From Paulinella micropora (taxonomy: Eukaryota; Cercozoa; Imbricatea; Euglyphida; Paulinellidae), in NCBI GenBank assembly GCA_019918135.1, contig WBZZ01007015.1, forward strand, positions 102,501 to 131,606: a stretch of 29,106 bases of DNA, read 5' to 3'. Made by a program: the position numbers and the translations under genes. Shown in pieces: positions 1 to 10,204 of the stretch (its first letter is position 1; the number at the start of each line of letters is the position of its first letter). Below the pieces are notes generated by a model. It saw only the letters and a program-made list of their open reading frames with translations. It did no database searches and was not told the origin of the DNA.

Positions 1-124
1 ACTTTTCTGCTTCAGATACATAGATGATACACCTAATGCGTGGGCATTAGGTATATCATGTATGTATCTGAAGCAGAAAAGTCACGCATTAGGTGTATCA
101 TGTATGTATCTGAAGCAGAAAAGT
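1..124. repeat. Foldback palindrome plus direct repeat
   Basis: Bases 1-39 are the reverse complement, with few mismatches, of bases 44-82, separated by a 4-base loop. The second arm is repeated directly at 86-124. All copies carry the same ends (ACTTTTCTGCTTCAGATACA or its complement). The transcript or single strand could form a hairpin of about 39 bp. The repeat may extend left of the window, so its full size is unknown. It resembles the end of a foldback or MITE-type element; no protein is associated with it. Confidence 0.85.
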
Positions 125-688
125 ATGTTGATGTTATATGGATCCAAATATGCGTACAAGTGCAACTGCAAGAACGACCTTGCCCCTGAGTCCATCAGCA
201 CGATGATCAAAAGGAACCAAGAGGGATAATGTTTCCTAGGAAACAACAACAACAACTCACCAGAACAGAGTGTATATTGCAGGTAACGCATGTGTGTCGT
301 TGAGCGTTGTATGTAATTTATTTAGCAGTTGAAAATCCCCCACTGTGACTCCAGACTTTACGGTGAAGCGTAAATGGACGGTCCATGACTTGGCACATGC
401 AACATTGTGGACAAAGACCAGAATTTATTCGTCTGGGGTGCACACCTCAAAATGGTCCCTGTGACGAATCGGTCGAATCCCTTCCTTTATTTTAGATGGG
501 CCCGACCGGTTAAGGCTTTTGACAGTCTTGCGAGCTCACACCCAGGTCTCGCGATATTCTTATTCTATTGGTGCAACATCGCGCAACGACTGCTCAGCCC
601 CTCCTTTCCTATATCCACTTTGCTTCTCTTTCTCCTTCTTTTAGTTCTATTGTATTGACTAAGTTTCTTGTTTTTTGCATTGCTACAG
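125..688. other. Upstream region of the psb34-like gene; no firm gene
   Basis: No convincing coding sequence is seen. A 34-residue frame from ATG 125 to a TAA just before 230 and a hydrophobic frame at 407-658 are both too short or unlike any family I know. The last about 90 bases (598-688) are very pyrimidine-rich and end in CTACAG at 683-688, which fits a 3-prime splice site. This suggests an upstream exon, untranslated or encoding a transit peptide, that I cannot place. Confidence 0.5.
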
Positions 689-696
689 TCGTTACG

Positions 697-914
697 ATGA
701 CTGTCTCTCAAGAAGATGGAGGTCGCCTCAACGCCTTCGCCAAGGAGCCACGTATGTCGTACGCAGAAGAGCCAAGCGTGGAAAAGAAGAACACGTATCA
801 TTCTCCTTCTCTCGTTCTCTCGTATGAGTTGTTTTGTTATTTGTTTCTATGTCTGTGTCTGAATGTGCGACTTGTTCCACTACTTCGCTCCCTCATTTCC
901 CTCCGTCCCTGTGT

Positions 915-965
<51 letters not shown>

Positions 966-1250
966 GAGAGAGAGGTAAAAAGAAATGAGGGAAGTACTGA
1001 GGGAGGGAGAATTGAATTTTTGCACGCTGAATGTCCCACTGTATGTATGTACCGCAGTATGTATGTATGGAGACCGCGAGTATATTATGTGCGAGTTAAC
1101 CCCCACCCCTTTCTCTGTCTCTCACACACACAAGCATACCAAGCACATGCTTTTATGTTCTGCCGCAGGAACTACGCATTGATTGGGGGTGGTGCTGTTG
1201 TCGTCCTGGGCATGCTCGCCATCACCGCCAACCTGGGAGGTGTGCACTAA
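697..1250 (+). CDS. psb34: Psb34-like photosystem II small membrane protein, two exons
   Basis: The proposed exons are 697-794 and 1169-1250. Joined, they give a 59-residue protein. The donor is AC|GTATCA at 795; the acceptor is CCGCAG| at 1163-1168, and the phases match (2 bases plus 1). The N-terminal part contains DGGRLNAFAKEP, the conserved arm shared by Psb34 (ssl1498 family) and high-light-inducible proteins. Exon 2 encodes one hydrophobic helix (NYALIGGGAVVVLGML) and ends ITANLGGVH. The helix lacks the chlorophyll-binding ExxNxR motif of HLIPs, which favours Psb34. That family is a single-helix protein of about 55-60 residues bound at CP47 in photosystem II assembly intermediates and in some red-lineage PSII structures. 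The ATG at 697 follows a likely splice acceptor at 687-688, so a transit-peptide exon may lie upstream. None is visible, and a thylakoid protein coded in the nucleus needs one. An HLIP relative is the main alternative. Confidence 0.62.
917..975. repeat. (GA)n microsatellite in the intron
   Basis: About 59 bases of nearly pure GA dinucleotide, interrupted once by GATA near 958-961. It lies inside the proposed 374-bp intron of the psb34-like gene and creates a false Arg/Glu-rich reading frame. Confidence 0.95.
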
Positions 1251-2264
1251 ACCACAGACAAATCCTCCATGGCTATCTAGACCCCCGGGGCACGCCTGAC
1301 ATATTTGTATCGTCGTGCTATCGAACTTCCAAAAAACTACTCTTTCAGGGTCTCTTCTGACCAAAGAAAAGGGCCCCTCTCTGTGCGGGTCCTGTAGAGG
1401 AGGTTCATATCACAACTGTTCATTCCATGCTGGTTATATTTATTGTGTTTCCCGATCATGGATTAGAAAAGGTCAAGAAACCGACCGAAAGCAGGCACGA
1501 ATGTCTTTCCTGGCAGTTTAAGTATTTGTGCCCTTGATCGGGATTTTGTACACAACACGCGCTCAAATTCTGAAGTCACTTGTTCTCTATAATATTGCTT
1601 TTATGCATCTTTCAACATACTGTGTTTTGTCCGAAGTATAAGCAGATTTTAAGAGGTTTTTGTGGGTGAATATGCCTTGAAATGACTAGGCAAGTTCACT
1701 AGCCATAAATAATAAAATCAATTTAGGTTTTCTCATAAATTCCAGTTACGTTATTATTATTATTTTAATAGATTGCCGGTGATAATGTTATTATTAATAG
1801 TAATCGGCCAGTGATCAAACGGCTGAATTAGGCTGGCTTTTGATTGAAATCTAGGGCCAGTGATCAAACGGCTGAATTAGGCTGGCTTTTGATTGAAATC
1901 TAGGGCTCTTGTACGCAAGCATTGTTTTAATAAAATAGTTGCGACTCGTAAAGTTTGGTTGGAAGAAAAAGATGCATTGAAGAGGTAATTAAGTTTTAAG
2001 AGTTGAAGCGTAAAAAGTGGAGAAAGCTAAGACGGAGAAAGAAAAAAAGAAATTAAGGATAGAAAACGCGTGAAATGAAAAATTGTTATTGAGAATGTCC
2101 AATACTATTAATATGTCAGACATTAATACATTAATTAGGTTAGGCTAGTATGGTGCGGCATATGTGATGTGTGTCGTTAGAGCTATTATTTATGTCTTGC
2201 CTAGTCAGTATTTGCGCACTTCCCTTGGCGCCCTTTTCTCAATAAAGTTTATAGTGTAGGATAG
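1251..2264. other. AT-rich intergenic region without a gene
   Basis: No reading frame longer than about 70 codons is found, and none resembles a known protein. AATAAA-like signals occur at 1707-1740 and 2240-2246. The first part after 1250 may be the 3-prime UTR of the psb34-like gene. The only clear structure is the 49-bp tandem duplication at 1806-1906. Confidence 0.6.
1806..1906. repeat. 49-bp tandem duplication, two copies
   Basis: The unit starting GGCCAGTGATCAAACGGCTG at 1806 recurs without visible change at 1855. The identity of the copies points to a recent duplication. It contains no coding sequence. Confidence 0.92.
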
Positions 2265-2266
2265 TA

Positions 2267-2540
2267 TTGCTGTTGACATTCAAGACAACAACAAAAATTA
2301 GTTTTTCATTTTTGTGTCAGATTTTCATTTTTGTGACAGTTTTTCATTTTTGTGACAAAAATTCAAATTTTCAAATTTAACTGTAACATTTCGCGAAAAT
2401 TTACGATATTTTGCGGACGAATATAGCAGTTAATTTGAAAAATTCAAATTTTCACCCAAAATCAAAATTCCAACCAAAACTGAAATTCCAACCAAAACAG
2501 AAAAATCAATTTTTTTTGTTGTCTTGAATGTCAACAGCAA
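2267..2540. mobile_element. 274-bp MITE with TA target duplication
   Basis: The element starts TTGCTGTTGACATTCAAGAC and ends with the exact inverted copy. The inverted terminal repeats match over 25 bp (2267-2291 and 2516-2540) and less exactly beyond. TA dinucleotides flank both ends (2265-2266 and 2541-2542), the target preference of the Tc1/mariner superfamily. The interior is AT-rich with short tandem repeats: three copies of a TTTTTCATTTTTGTG-like unit at 2300-2356 and two of AAATTCCAACCAAAAC at 2465-2500. There is no transposase frame, so movement would need an enzyme from elsewhere. Confidence 0.82.
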
Positions 2541-2544
2541 TATG

Positions 2545-2899
2545 TGTGAGTTTGTATACAACTCTTCAAGTAAGCAGATATTAATACAACCACTCGGAAC
2601 TCTTAATAAGACCCTTGAACACTATGGCTGCATTGAGTCCTGACTAGCAGGTGAAATATTAGTAAATAGTAGAGAGGTCACTTCGTTTATTTACGTAATT
2701 TCTAACCCTTTGCAGGCTTGGATGTAACTTACGATCAAGTGTAGAACGTAGATTGTGAGCCGGGTATCCAGTTCTCAAACGGATAATGTCTTTCTGTTTC
2801 GAGTTAACGTGACAGTCACAACCGGGTAGTGTTGGGTTGGTAATAACTTGAAAACCAAATTGATTTGGGAGACCTAGGCGAAAATGACTGGGAACAGCA
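2545..2899 (-). repeat. Left arm of a large inverted repeat with coding-like sequence
   Basis: This arm is the reverse complement of 19050-19383, at roughly 85 percent identity by eye with small indels. On the minus strand it carries a frame (down to 2659) containing FRLGLPNQFGFQVITNPTLP and HPSLQRVRNYVNKRSDLSTI. The same peptide can be read from the right arm with frame breaks. The pairing ends at the GGGAACAGC motif near 2899 and at the TGTGAGTTTGTAT motif beside the MITE. I do not recognise the peptide; it could be a remnant of a transposon or host gene. Confidence 0.8.
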
Positions 2900-2983
2900 C
2901 GTAGCCTTAAAAAGACATTCATATCAGACTGAGCACCTTAACAACCAGCTAAAACCTTTACCGTTGATAATTAACTCTTTTTG

Positions 2984-3337
2984 TGTAGGCGCAGATAGGT
3001 AAATATGTGCTACTTTATTAATACCTCGTGTCGGTCCAGACACAATAAGAGATTGTTCATATTATTAACACTCTTAACCGGATAATGATAATATTACTAA
3101 AAAGGTCCGTTACCCTTTTTAGGTCAGAATATATTATCGTTAGACCGGACAAAGAGAACTGGCTGGTGTTTGCCTTGGTTTTTTTTTTTGCTTCGCTAGT
3201 CTCCAACATTTTCCCACCATCTTTGATCTTTATTTATATAAGTGAAGAAGATTGGGTTACTGTCGAAGTTGTTGAATTTGGTTGAGAAAAAGAATAGGCA
3301 TCAATAAATATATTCTTTTGATATCGAACCTGCAAAA
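2984..3337 (+). repeat. 5-prime LTR
   Basis: A 354-bp direct repeat of 18464-18816. Both copies begin TGTAGGCGCAGA and end ATCGAACCTGCAAAA. About 12 substitutions plus a changed T-rich run (3179-3192) separate them. It is AT-rich and contains a TATA box and AATAAA. Confidence 0.93.
3229..3241 (+). promoter_or_regulatory. LTR TATA box
   Basis: TTTATTTATATAA lies in the 3-prime half of the 5-prime LTR, about 65 bases before the AATAAA at 3303-3308. The same sequence is present in the 3-prime LTR at about 18708-18720. Position and sequence fit a Pol II core promoter for the genomic RNA; the exact start site cannot be read. Confidence 0.5.
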
Positions 3338-4841
3338 GTAGAGTCACATACCTGTTTTCCTTTTACGCCAAGTTTGACACTTCGCTATCACTATTCTTTG
3401 CAACGTATACATAAGGAGAAAGGATCCATTGCACAAGATAGATAGACGAATACGAGGAGGAGAGGACGTGTGTGTTCTGTTCCTATTTGCTCATTTTCTG
3501 CCAATTATCAAGGCGAGAAGGTGTGGCAAACAGACACGTACGACTCAATCTCTGTTGACACCTATACACACCCACCCACTATCTTCTCCAATACAACCAA
3601 TCATACACACAGTGTGAGGACATAAAAGAGAGATAGGAGAGAAGGGTAGAGTGTAGGTGGTTGGGTGGCAAGGGGAGCAAACGTATACGACAGTAACGAA
3701 CTCCCACACACACCTCCAACCCACGTCATATCCTCTATCCATCATCCGAAACAGAGTGCACAGACAATCCATTTTGTCTTCCAACAACAACACTCACTTG
3801 TTCTGTCATTTCGTGCCCACTTCCAAGCATCCAAAGTGCAAAAGGGAGTAGAGAGCAGACATAGACAGACAGAAGACCGAAAACTAGTGCTGTGCACCAA
3901 AGTCTGATTGTGCAAACTAGCTCATACTCAGCCCCTCCATTGCAGCCAATTTGCAGGGGGCAGGGAGGCTAGTTAGTGGGAATATAGGCCAAGACAAAAG
4001 GAGATAAAGTGACGTCAGCCAGACGTTTCATTTTTTCATTTTTGGCGATTCCAATTTCGTCGAAAATTTCAAGCAACTAATCAACTCTCCTACCTCCACA
4101 CTTCACTCCCTCCTCACCCACCTATATCCAACAGGTCACCTAGGGTCAGGGAAAGGATTTCACAGCAGTGCTCCTATTGTGGCTCACCAAGGAGTCCTTA
4201 CCTACTTCGCACTCGGTAGGTTCGTTCTACCCTACATACACACAGAACTTCGTCAGCTGAAAAGGGAAACTAAGGAGTCCCAAGCAGGGATTGGACACCC
4301 TACAGTGGGGTCCAAATGATAAACAAGGCTTGAGCAACCAGCTCACTAATCCTTTTCATCTTCCTTTTGGGAAAAGGGGCCATCACTTCTGACTATTTCA
4401 GAAGTATCGTTTCCTCCCTACCTCTCAGTTACGGAGTCGTGCTTGTAATTATAGGGTGCCCCAGTTCCAATACAACTGGCAAGTGTTTCGCAAGGCGTGA
4501 GGTTCCCCTACCAAAAGGGGGGGGTGAGTAATCTCAAACCTATATACACGCATCCTATCACTTGCTTACACACACACACCGAAAAAAAAAAAAAAAAAAA
4601 AAAAAGATAACAACAACAACTGTCTCTGTACAGACAACGAACGAACCAACACCTATCGACCAAGCCACACGCTGCTTAAAAGCCAAGACTGCCAACAGCT
4701 GACGTCTTGCACAAAAATAAGCTGCTGACACTCCAAACAAGACGTCTGCCAGAAGACGCCTTGTCCCTCATACTGACACTTTGCCACCAGTTCGTACACG
4801 GCGTATCCAAAAGGAAACGATCCCAAGTGAACGAACCCATA
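3338..4841 (+). other. Long 5-prime leader of the LTR element
   Basis: About 1.5 kb between the LTR and the first gag-like ATG. Short frames at 3429-3617 and 3665-3907 are rich in His, Thr and Ser from CA/AC repeats and look like chance. Features seen are a G8 run near 4515, a small stem-loop GGTAG-GTTCGTT-CTACC at 4216-4232, and an A24 run at 4582-4605. I see no clear primer-binding site next to the LTR. Confidence 0.55.
4582..4605. repeat. A24 homopolymer
   Basis: An uninterrupted run of 24 A follows a CA repeat, about 240 bases before the first gag-like ATG. It may be a simple expansion or the tail of an old retroposed insertion; no body of such an element is seen upstream. Confidence 0.9.
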
Positions 4842-5890
4842 ATGGCTGGTATGTGGGACTCGCCCACACAAGAGGCTGATCGATCAGCTATGGACAATCA
4901 AGGTCAAGCTGACGACACGAACACTGGGGCTGGTCCCTTCCAGACACCCGTGCCGAATCGTGCCGACATATTCGGTCGTGATGCCAAAAATGCTGCACCC
5001 ATCCCACAGTCCCCATGGAGAGACGCTGGGGGCGCATTGATCTTGACCCGAACCACAATCCCTGTCATCCCTGTCCCTCAGGCTAGTTTGGACATGACGG
5101 GACCCACGGGATGGCCAGCATCCCCAACTGACCCTGCAAACCAATACCATTTCCCTCTCGCAGCCCCTCATATCCATAACAATATGTATGGGGACATCAA
5201 CCATTGGACCAGAGCAACCATGGTGGTGGAGGGAAAGACAAGGTGATTGGCCTAATGTCCACTAATCAACGGTTCATAGAACCAAAATCGATAGTGGAAC
5301 TTATCACGCTCTGGGAGGACTTATGTATGTGTTGAGACAGGCTCCTCGACGAGGCTTGGCAAACATACCACCAACAAGTCCCACGCTTACGGCAAACACT
5401 CACTTGCAGAAAATACGCTAGTGAGCAATCAGCTATCATCACTGCCGTAACTGCACCCGATGCCACTGGCGTGGACACTCTATATTGGCCCGATGCCAAC
5501 TACCTAAACCGTGTCCAGGCCAACCTCACGACAAGGGCCGTAGTCACCCTCAAGTGACTCGAGAACGTCACTGGGATGTGGGACCGTGTTTTGATGGAAC
5601 AAAAATACTGGCGGGATGCCATAATCCCACAGACCTCTCCAGCCTATGACGACCTCGTGCATTTCCTTGACGCGGTGGAAACCCCGATTGAACCTTTTGC
5701 CAAGGTACCAGTGTTCCTAACGTGGCTTAAGATCCGAACCACTCCCGCGACACTCCTTGACCTGTCCGACGAGGATACCACAGTCCCAGTGGTCCCTCAT
5801 CCGGCGGCCACTCTCTATGTGACCAACTACCTCACTGTGGTAGACCTCATCCTCCAAGCCATTTCCGACTGCCTACGGATCCAAAAATAG
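4842..5890 (+). pseudogene. Gag-like ORF1 of the LTR element, frameshifted and with nonsense codons
   Basis: The frame opens at ATG 4842 (MAGMWDSPTQEADRSAMDN), which I prefer over the longer frame from a TTG upstream. It runs to a TGA at 5244-5246. Coding resumes one frame back from about 5237, with a single-base loss near the GGGAAA run at 5231-5236. The second part runs to TAG 5888-5890 through in-frame TGA codons at 5333-5335 and 5555-5557, and contains KSIVELITLWEDL and YWRDAIIPQTSPAYDDLV. The first part is Pro-, Thr- and Asp-rich; the second has helical, Leu-rich stretches. Position suggests the N-terminal region of Gag, but I recognise no family domain. Confidence 0.6.
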
Positions 5891-5978
5891 CCGTGCATGC
5901 CATGGGTGACAATCGAACGGCCTCTGCACCGGGGGTAGCTCGATAATCACCTTCCGTCGTGTATCAAGTCGACGGAAT

Positions 5979-7507
5979 ATGGTGGATGAAAGCCTAGATA
6001 GGGATTCACCCCTCAAACGCCATCGCCCACCTAAGACAAAGACTGAAGACGCCAGTCATAAACGGGTGGACGCGGCGTTGCGAGCCGTTCGTGACTATGT
6101 CAACTTTGACTTTGCAGCACACACGCAAAGTGCAAGACTCCCGTATCGAGAGGGCCTTAAGCTCCTAATGGCTTATGCTGCTCTGGATCGGATCGTGGCC
6201 AGTCACGCACTTACGGTAGCCGATGTGAAGCAACTGCTAAACAGTCTTGTGGGTGGGTGGCCATCTCAAACGCTACTCACCACGGACTGGCCTACTTGGC
6301 AGATGACTGGCGAGGCTGGTGTGGGGCAGGGGAAACTCACACGCGACCAGCTTCCACATTACATGCTCCGCCAGTTCATATCCGCGGCAGACTGGGGCTA
6401 CATCATGCTTCCCCATATTGCTGTCGACCTCGTCCAGGACGCCGCCAGGCGGATGTGGGAAGACGAGGTGGCAATCTCGTCCATCATCGATCTCCCACAG
6501 AAATTGCTAACCAACTTAGTGAAGACAGATTTCGCTTCGTTGTTGTTGGCAGTCCTGAGCGGGATAGTGAAGGCCGAGCCGCAGCAAGGGCGGACGGATG
6601 GCGAGACGTTCGTCCGGAATGTCCTAACCAAAGCCCAGGACTTGGATAACGCGAACTTCAAAATTGTACGGTTTCGCACAGACCGTATGTGCGAAGTATC
6701 CCACTGGACAAGCAGTATCTTTGCTGCCGATGTCTTTACCTCCGACAAGATCGAAAGGGCCAAGCGGGCCGATGTCCTGCTTAGAGCAATGACGATCACG
6801 GGTAGCACGCTTGAGGACCACCAGGCCAAACCGGGCCAAGTGTTTGATGTGTGGACTTTCGTGACTGGCAGCAGCTGGTCCAACCGCCGTCAATCGTGGT
6901 CTAGCTCGTCCAGGGGCCCCTATAGCTCCTCGAGCTCCTCTAGCTCGTCGTACACCCCTCCACCGCCCTCACTTCCATTTGGGGGGGCGACCAACTCGGC
7001 AACCCCGGCCACCGCCACGTTCAACTCGATGCCTCCGGCTGTCAGGACGGCGCATCCATATCTGCCTCCCCCACCGCCCGTGCCTCCTCCACCGCCCATG
7101 CCCTACCAGTATTACCCTTCCTCTGGGTTCGCATCTCCGCCACCGTTGTCAACGCCCCCGGTTCCTTACCCTCCTACACGGGGCGGGCCCACATCCGACG
7201 GTAAGTCCGGGGTAAGAGAAAGCTCGGTGACAACAGCATGGTCAAGCCGCTATCTCACCTCCCACCGATCCCGGGCCCATACAATTGCCCGTTTGGCGTT
7301 TTTAACGAGACTATTGCGGGACCGTGGCACAAAAGCTCAGGTGCGGAGTGCTGTGATTACATGATGCATGCGGTCATCTTCAACCCACTTGATGACAACC
7401 GACTGTGGGTTGCCCCGTGCCAATGGTCGAATTCCTGTCAATACAAACACCCACGCCAGGGTCAAGAACGGGTGGAACCAATAAAATGGTATATTCACCG
7501 TTGGTAA
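5979..7507 (+). pseudogene. Gag-like protein with proline-rich linker and Cys/His-rich end
   Basis: From ATG 5979 the frame is open to 7364 (461 codons). Residues 1-300 are mainly helical and basic to mixed, consistent with a capsid-type region. Residues about 305-410 are a Ser-rich then Pro-rich linker (SSSSSSSSSYTPPPP; PPPPPVPPPPPMP). After the GGGG run at 7209-7212 the coding signal moves one frame back and continues to TAA 7505-7507. That tail is Cys/His-rich, ending CQWSNSCQYKH (C-x5-C-x3-H), and could bind zinc like a nucleocapsid, though it is not a standard CCHC knuckle. It precedes protease. The C-terminal stop is followed by a frame open in the same phase. Confidence 0.65.
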
Positions 7508-9175
7508 GTGGGACGATCCAAGGTGAAGAGGGATGGCAAATGGGTCCTTAACCCTAAGGACAACCCCACCGAAGGCATCCGAATTCCCGACGTCCAACCC
7601 GATGGGACGACGTACTTCTTGCCGCCCGGGCACGACCCGTCCTGGCTGGCTCAGTACTCAACCGAGGCCAAAGCTCGGGTGGAAAGGTACCGAAGCCAGG
7701 GCAGGAAGTACGACGAAGTGGCATGCTATATGCCCGGGAAAGAACACCTGATCGGTACCTTACATACACATACACACCCTCTCAGACCTCAGATGCCCCT
7801 ATGCTCCATGCAGGCGTCAAAAAGGCGAAGACGGAAAACAAGAAACCCAAGAACAAATAACCGTGGGCCGCCCAATGCGTCCACACCCGAGTCAACGACA
7901 CGTGGTGCCTCGCCCTCGGGAGCGTCCTCCTTGCTCCTGAGTGGGACAGATACGCCATGTGCTGGCCGGCAAACTAAGGCGCCCGCCATGGGAACAGCCG
8001 CAGAGCAGCCTACCGTAGTGGCTCCGACTCTTCTTTTCACGGTCCCGGCCCAATCGCCGACCGAAACTCCGTATAGTCCCATAGAGGCTACGACCTCATC
8101 GATAGAGGATAGCGTTGAGACGAGGGATAAGGATATAGTGATGGGTAGCGACGACAACCGTCGGGAGCGTGTACCGAACGAGCCAGACACAGTCGCTGAC
8201 CTTACCATAGAGGTCGGTTTACCCAATCCCTTACCCAAAGACACCGTCGCAAAGGCGACGCCGGCTGTAGATCCTGACACGATCACATCAAGTATATGTG
8301 ATGGGGAGGCACCCAATAAGCCCTCGGACCCTCGCGTAAGACGCGCGAGACCTATCAGTGTCCGGCAGGTAGAAAAACCCGCTCCTTTTGTGAACAGGGT
8401 AAATAAAGTATATGCAGGGGCACGTTCATATGATATATACTCAGGGCCGACCCTATTAGATCGGCGTACCAGTCTGACCAGGGGTACGGTTATTAGATCA
8501 GACATCAATCATCCACGCATACCACGCTCCGACGACAAGGCTGTCCCATCACTGCCGGTCGGGTACACCCCTTCACCTTTCCAAGTGGCAACCACTATGG
8601 TCCTACCTGCCACACGGGGTGACAAAGCCATCGCCCCGGCAGTCATTCACCAAATGGGTCTCACTCCATTGCACGACTCTGACCGACTCGGAGTGACGGC
8701 GCGATCACAAGCGCGACAGTACGCAGAGACAGAGTTAAGACAGGCCTTGACAACCCGAGCCGAACCGGTAGACCTCCCAGCGGCGGAGGCACGGGACATG
8801 AGCTACACCAGATTATACTGGAAAGAGCTCAATGGCTATCTAGATACCGGGAATGATAGCATGGCCCAAATCACATTCGCGGGCAAACGTTTCATAGACA
8901 AATATGGACGTCTGTTTGATTTTACTAAGACAGGCCCGCTCGGATATATCCGGGGTGCCAACGACGAACGGAGCGCGATCGTAGGACGTGTCCCGTTGAC
9001 AGTCGAATTCCCGTCCGGGATGTCTTATACCATTCATGTCTTGGTCGTCCCGGCCTTCCCAGGCACTATCGTTTTGGGCAAACCCGATCTCACAATGATG
9101 GATGCGCAGCTTATGCTGGGACAGGACATCATCAAATATGGACGTGGACGACACGAGTCCGAATTCCGATCCTAA
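7508..9175 (+). pseudogene. Pol N-terminal region with retropepsin-type aspartic protease
   Basis: The frame follows the TAA at 7505-7507 without a gap and has no ATG near its start, so expression would need read-through or another mechanism. The first about 400 residues are low-complexity, rich in Pro, Thr, Ser and charged residues, with no recognised domain. Residues about 435-555 match a retroviral-type protease: the catalytic D-T-G is at 8843-8851 (GYLDTGNDS), followed by a hydrophobic strand segment, and then TIVLGKPDLTMMDAQLMLGQ, equivalent to the ILG motif near the C-terminus of retropepsins. These enzymes act as dimers and cleave the Gag-Pol polyprotein. The frame ends at TAA 9173-9175, but coding continues one frame back. 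Confidence 0.75.
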
Positions 9176-10204
9176 AATCGGAAACGGACCTCCCACGACG
9201 GCATCCATATGGCGGTAGGGCTCAGGTCACACGGATACCACCGGCCCCTCCATTACCCTATGATGGACACCTCGCCGAGCAACCTCGTCTTACCCCACAG
9301 GGTACGGCATGGGTGTACGCCAATGTATACATCTCAGAGCCGGATGACAAGCCACCCGACCCATGGGAGGACTTTGGAGAACTCGCGGCCAAGAGGGAAG
9401 CTCAGATCTTACTCCTGAAACGTCAGGAAGACTCGTGGCATGGCTTCGACCAGCCGGGTCAACTGACCAAGGGGGTCCACGAATACGTACGGGTCAAAAC
9501 GAGCCTGGTATATCATGCTCCAAAAGGCTGACGGAGGATGATGACGTCATGTTAAAGCTGAAGCAATGGTACCAAGGCACAGATCCGATACAACCGGAAA
9601 GCTTAACAGCGGTGCCCAAAATACTATCCGACCGCTTCGACCGGGGCGAAGACATCACAATTATCCTTCCAATTAATCCCACCGTCAGTGATCGATGACC
9701 CTATTCCAATACCTAGCCGACAGTCCAAACCCCTTGTGGCCTTTCCCTTGGGGTCCGTTAAGGACGGGTTAGCATACCGTACCAAGCTCATGACCCGCAA
9801 GGTCGATGACTTACGGGAAGCGGCATTCCAAATCTTCCCCGGCTTCTACCATAAGTCCGCGGCGAAACAATATGCCGAAATGATCACCGATATACAGGAG
9901 TTTGCCTCTTGGGACACTCAACCCTCCACGCGATACCCCGGACGGGACGCGAAGGACGAGGTTGAAGACCCGGACTCCATACTTGAGTACCCGGATGACC
10001 CACGGGACCAAAAACCCGTCGAGGACATCATTGACGAGGTCATGGCGCGACAAGAGGGGTCGCCAGACTTTGTCCGGGACCTCAAGGCCCAATTCCTAAA
10101 GAACAAAAAGCTACTCGGCCCACTTGTCGCTGGCGGGGTGACCCATGCTGCCGCCAGGATAGAACGACAAGTCGGACAGACTATGCCCCGCCTCAAAGGA
10201 TCAC
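9176..10204 (+). pseudogene. Pol connector between protease and RT, three frame changes
   Basis: Coding passes from the protease frame to a second frame open from about 9175 (includes YANVYISEPDDKPPDPWEDF), to a third near the AAAA run at 9522-9525 (LKLKQWYQGTDPIQPESL), then back near the CCC at 9678-9680 into the frame read to about 10195 (EAAFQIFPGFYHKSAAKQYA). The sequence is acidic and Pro-rich. I recognise no domain; position suggests the spacer upstream of the RT fingers. The frame changes are losses or gains of one base at short runs. Confidence 0.55.

Noticed and set aside
3338..3360. Primer-binding site next to the 5-prime LTR
   Set aside because: The sequence does not begin with the TGG expected for a tRNA 3-prime end, and I cannot match it to a tRNA.
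3429..3907. Short frames in the LTR element leader
   Set aside because: Composition follows CA/AC-rich DNA; no start context, conservation or domain.
6257..6893. Overlapping plus- and minus-strand frames inside the gag region
   Set aside because: Shadows of the 5979 frame with Arg/Ser-rich, low-quality composition and no domain.
7201..7236. A 36-nt mini-intron (GTAAGT...CAACAG) that might explain the gag frame change
   Set aside because: Removing 36 bases keeps the original frame and so does not join the two coding frames; a one-base change at GGGG 7209-7212 does.
7789..8508. 239-codon minus-strand frame
   Set aside because: It is antisense to the pol N-terminal frame that leads into the protease motif and has no recognisable domain.
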